Assembly: GCA_964658455.1 (NCBI GenBank)
Contig: CAZZZA010000122.1
Span: forward strand, 1-9,052
DNA: 9,052 nt
Source of the DNA: Lichenicola sp964658455
GTDB lineage: Bacteria; Pseudomonadota; Alphaproteobacteria; Acetobacterales; Acetobacteraceae
Reading direction: 5' to 3'
In this document: piece after piece, positions 8,165 through 9,052 of the stretch
Numbering within the stretch: the stretch's first letter is position 1
Layout of the letters: each line of letters begins with the position of its first letter
Translations under genes and position numbers: made by a program
Notes under the pieces: generated by a model
Database searches by the model: none
What the model saw: the letters and a program-made list of their open reading frames with translations, nothing else
What the model was told of the DNA's origin: nothing

Positions 8165-8207
8165 GCGGCCCGGACCTGCACGTTTTGCGCTTGCAGTTTC
8201 GGGCCGC
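8165..8207 (+). terminator. Probable terminator after pnp
   Basis: GCGGCCCG (8165-8172) pairs perfectly with CGGGCCGC (8200-8207), and CTGCA (8176-8180) pairs with TGCAG (8192-8196) further in. The two-part stem starts 19 bases after the pnp stop. The palindrome GCGATCGC (8206-8213) and then only GATTT follow, so it is not a textbook intrinsic terminator; it may instead be a 3'-end stabiliser or need Rho. Confidence 0.55.
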
Positions 8208-8216
8208 GATCGCGAT

Positions 8217-8244
8217 TTGCCACATGAAGGCGTCTCACTTTAGA
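8217..8244 (+). promoter_or_regulatory. Candidate promoter for the nitronate monooxygenase gene
   Basis: TTGCCA (8217-8222) matches the -35 consensus at five of six bases, and TTTAGA (8239-8244) is a modest -10 after a 16-bp spacer. An inverted repeat, GGCGTC (8229-8234) with GACGCC (8246-8251), straddles the -10 and could hold a regulator or form a hairpin. It lies after the pnp terminator, where a new promoter is expected. Confidence 0.4.
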
Positions 8245-8269
8245 GGACGCCGGCAGGAACGGGCGGAAC

Positions 8270-8284
8270 GCAGGCAATGCCTGC
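8270..8284. promoter_or_regulatory. Perfect 7-1-7 palindrome upstream of the nitronate monooxygenase gene, possible operator
   Basis: GCAGGCA and TGCCTGC are perfect inverted halves around a single central A. The site lies about 25 bp downstream of the candidate -10 and ends 28 bp before the chosen start. An odd-length perfect dyad there suits a dimeric repressor. It overlaps the in-frame ATG at 8277, which makes that codon a less likely start. Confidence 0.4.
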
Positions 8285-8312
8285 CTCATCATCGAAGGCG
8301 GCGACGGCGGTA

Positions 8313-9052
8313 ATGAAGACGATCAACGCGATCCGTATGGGTGGGATGGACGTCCTGCCCCTGGTCGAGGGCGGCAAGGGCGTGTCGGTATCGACCGGCG
8401 CCTGCTCCGGCCATTGGGCCGCCGCCGGGGGTGCCGGCACCATCAGCGTCGTCAATGCCGACAGCTACGATGACGAGGGCAGGGTAATCCCGCAGCTCTA
8501 TCACGGCCGCACCCGGCGCGACCGCCACGAGGAGATGGTCGAGTTCGCCATCGCCGGCGGCATCGCCCAGGCCCGGCAGGCGCACGAGCTGGCCGGCGGC
8601 AGGGGCCGGCTGCACGCCAACATCCTGTGGGAGATGGGCGCCGCCGAGCGCGTCATCACCGGCGTGCTCGAGGGCGCCAAGGGGCTGATCCAGGGCCTGA
8701 CCTGCGGCGCCGGCATGCCGTACCGGCTGTCCGACATCGCCGCCCGGTTCGGCGTGCACTACTACCCGATCGTCTCCTCGGCGCGCGCCTTCAGCGCGCT
8801 GTGGAAGCGCGCCTACTCCAAGACCGCCGACCTGCTCGGTGGCGTGGTCTACGAGGATCCCTGGCTGGCCGGCGGCCATAACGGCCTGTCCAACAGCGAG
8901 AGCCCGGACCGTCCGGAGCCGCCGCTGCCACGGGTGCTCGAACTGCGCCGCACCATGCGCCTGTTCGGCCTCGGCGAAACCCCGATCATCATGGCCGGCG
9001 GCGTCTGGTGGCTCGAGGAGTGGGAGGACTGGATCGACAACCCCGATCTCGG
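8313..9052 (+). CDS. Nitronate monooxygenase (NMO / 2-nitropropane dioxygenase family), 3'-truncated by the window edge
   Basis: Members of this FMN-dependent TIM-barrel family oxidise alkyl nitronates such as propionate 3-nitronate to carbonyl compounds and nitrite without needing NAD(P)H. The frame is open from ATG 8313 to the window end, giving 246 visible residues. Recognisable blocks are VLPLVEGGKGVSVSTGACSG near the N-terminus, NADSYDDEGRVIPQLYHGRT, GGIAQARQAHELAGG, LTCGAGMPYRLSDIAARFGV, PIVSSARAFSALWKRAY, VVYEDPWLAGGHNGLSN and IIMAGGVWWLEEWEDWIDNP. These fit the longer bacterial form of the family, which to my recollection carries a C-terminal cysteine cluster; that part is outside the window. 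The in-frame ATG 8277 is an alternative start, but 8313 matches the usual N-terminal spacing and avoids the palindrome at 8270-8284. The Shine-Dalgarno is weak (GAAGG, 8294-8298). The family call is firm, the true substrate unknown. Confidence 0.9.
   Translation, partial: MKTINAIRMGGMDVLPLVEGGKGVSVSTGACSGHWAAAGGAGTISVVNADSYDDEGRVIPQLYHGRTRRDRHEEMVEFAIAGGIAQARQAHELAGGRGRLHANILWEMGAAERVITGVLEGAKGLIQGLTCGAGMPYRLSDIAARFGVHYYPIVSSARAFSALWKRAYSKTADLLGGVVYEDPWLAGGHNGLSNSESPDRPEPPLPRVLELRRTMRLFGLGETPIIMAGGVWWLEEWEDWIDNPDL

Noticed and set aside
8289..8879. Minus-strand open frame of 196 codons near the right end
   Set aside because: Lies antisense to clear nitronate monooxygenase sequence and shows no family motif.

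Overview
The window is a GC-rich (about 70%) stretch of bacterial chromosome carrying the conserved translation and RNA-decay cluster infB-rbfA-truB-rpsO-pnp. GC-rich third codon positions, this gene order, the style of the RbfA and S15 proteins and a long-form nitronate monooxygenase next to pnp suggest an alphaproteobacterium, probably of the Rhodospirillales/Acetobacteraceae type. That placement is an inference from gene content, not a database match.

Layout. Bases 1-2161 encode the C-terminal 719 residues of translation initiation factor IF-2; the 5' end lies outside the window. rbfA (2158-2631) starts on a GTG that overlaps the infB stop. A possible 70-residue single-helix membrane protein follows (2687-2899), then a strong hairpin (2905-2931) that probably ends transcription from both sides. 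The next gene, a POT-family (PTR2) peptide transporter, runs on the minus strand (4423-2933) and so interrupts the usual rbfA-truB adjacency. A 110-bp divergent spacer with an inverted repeat separates it from truB (4534-5454). truB leads into rpsO (5478-5747) after only 23 bp. A 191-bp spacer packed with palindromes separates rpsO from pnp (5939-8146). After a probable terminator and a candidate promoter with dyads, a nitronate monooxygenase gene begins (8313) and runs off the end.

How the genes work together. IF-2 starts translation. RbfA matures the 30S subunit. TruB makes psi55 in tRNA. S15 is an early 16S rRNA-binding protein. PNPase degrades and processes RNA. The transporter and the nitronate monooxygenase are metabolic neighbours with no evident link to this set.

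The most interesting material is RNA-level control. The pnp leader can fold into a long three-part stem-loop ending six bases before the Shine-Dalgarno sequence, the layout expected of an RNase III/PNPase autoregulatory element. Its outer strand competes with the last of three related palindromes. The short rpsO leader can form a hairpin and pseudoknot that would mask its Shine-Dalgarno sequence, a candidate S15 feedback site. I saw no mobile element, CRISPR array, tRNA, rRNA or defence system. The window is mostly housekeeping, with novelty only in the non-coding structures and the small ORF.
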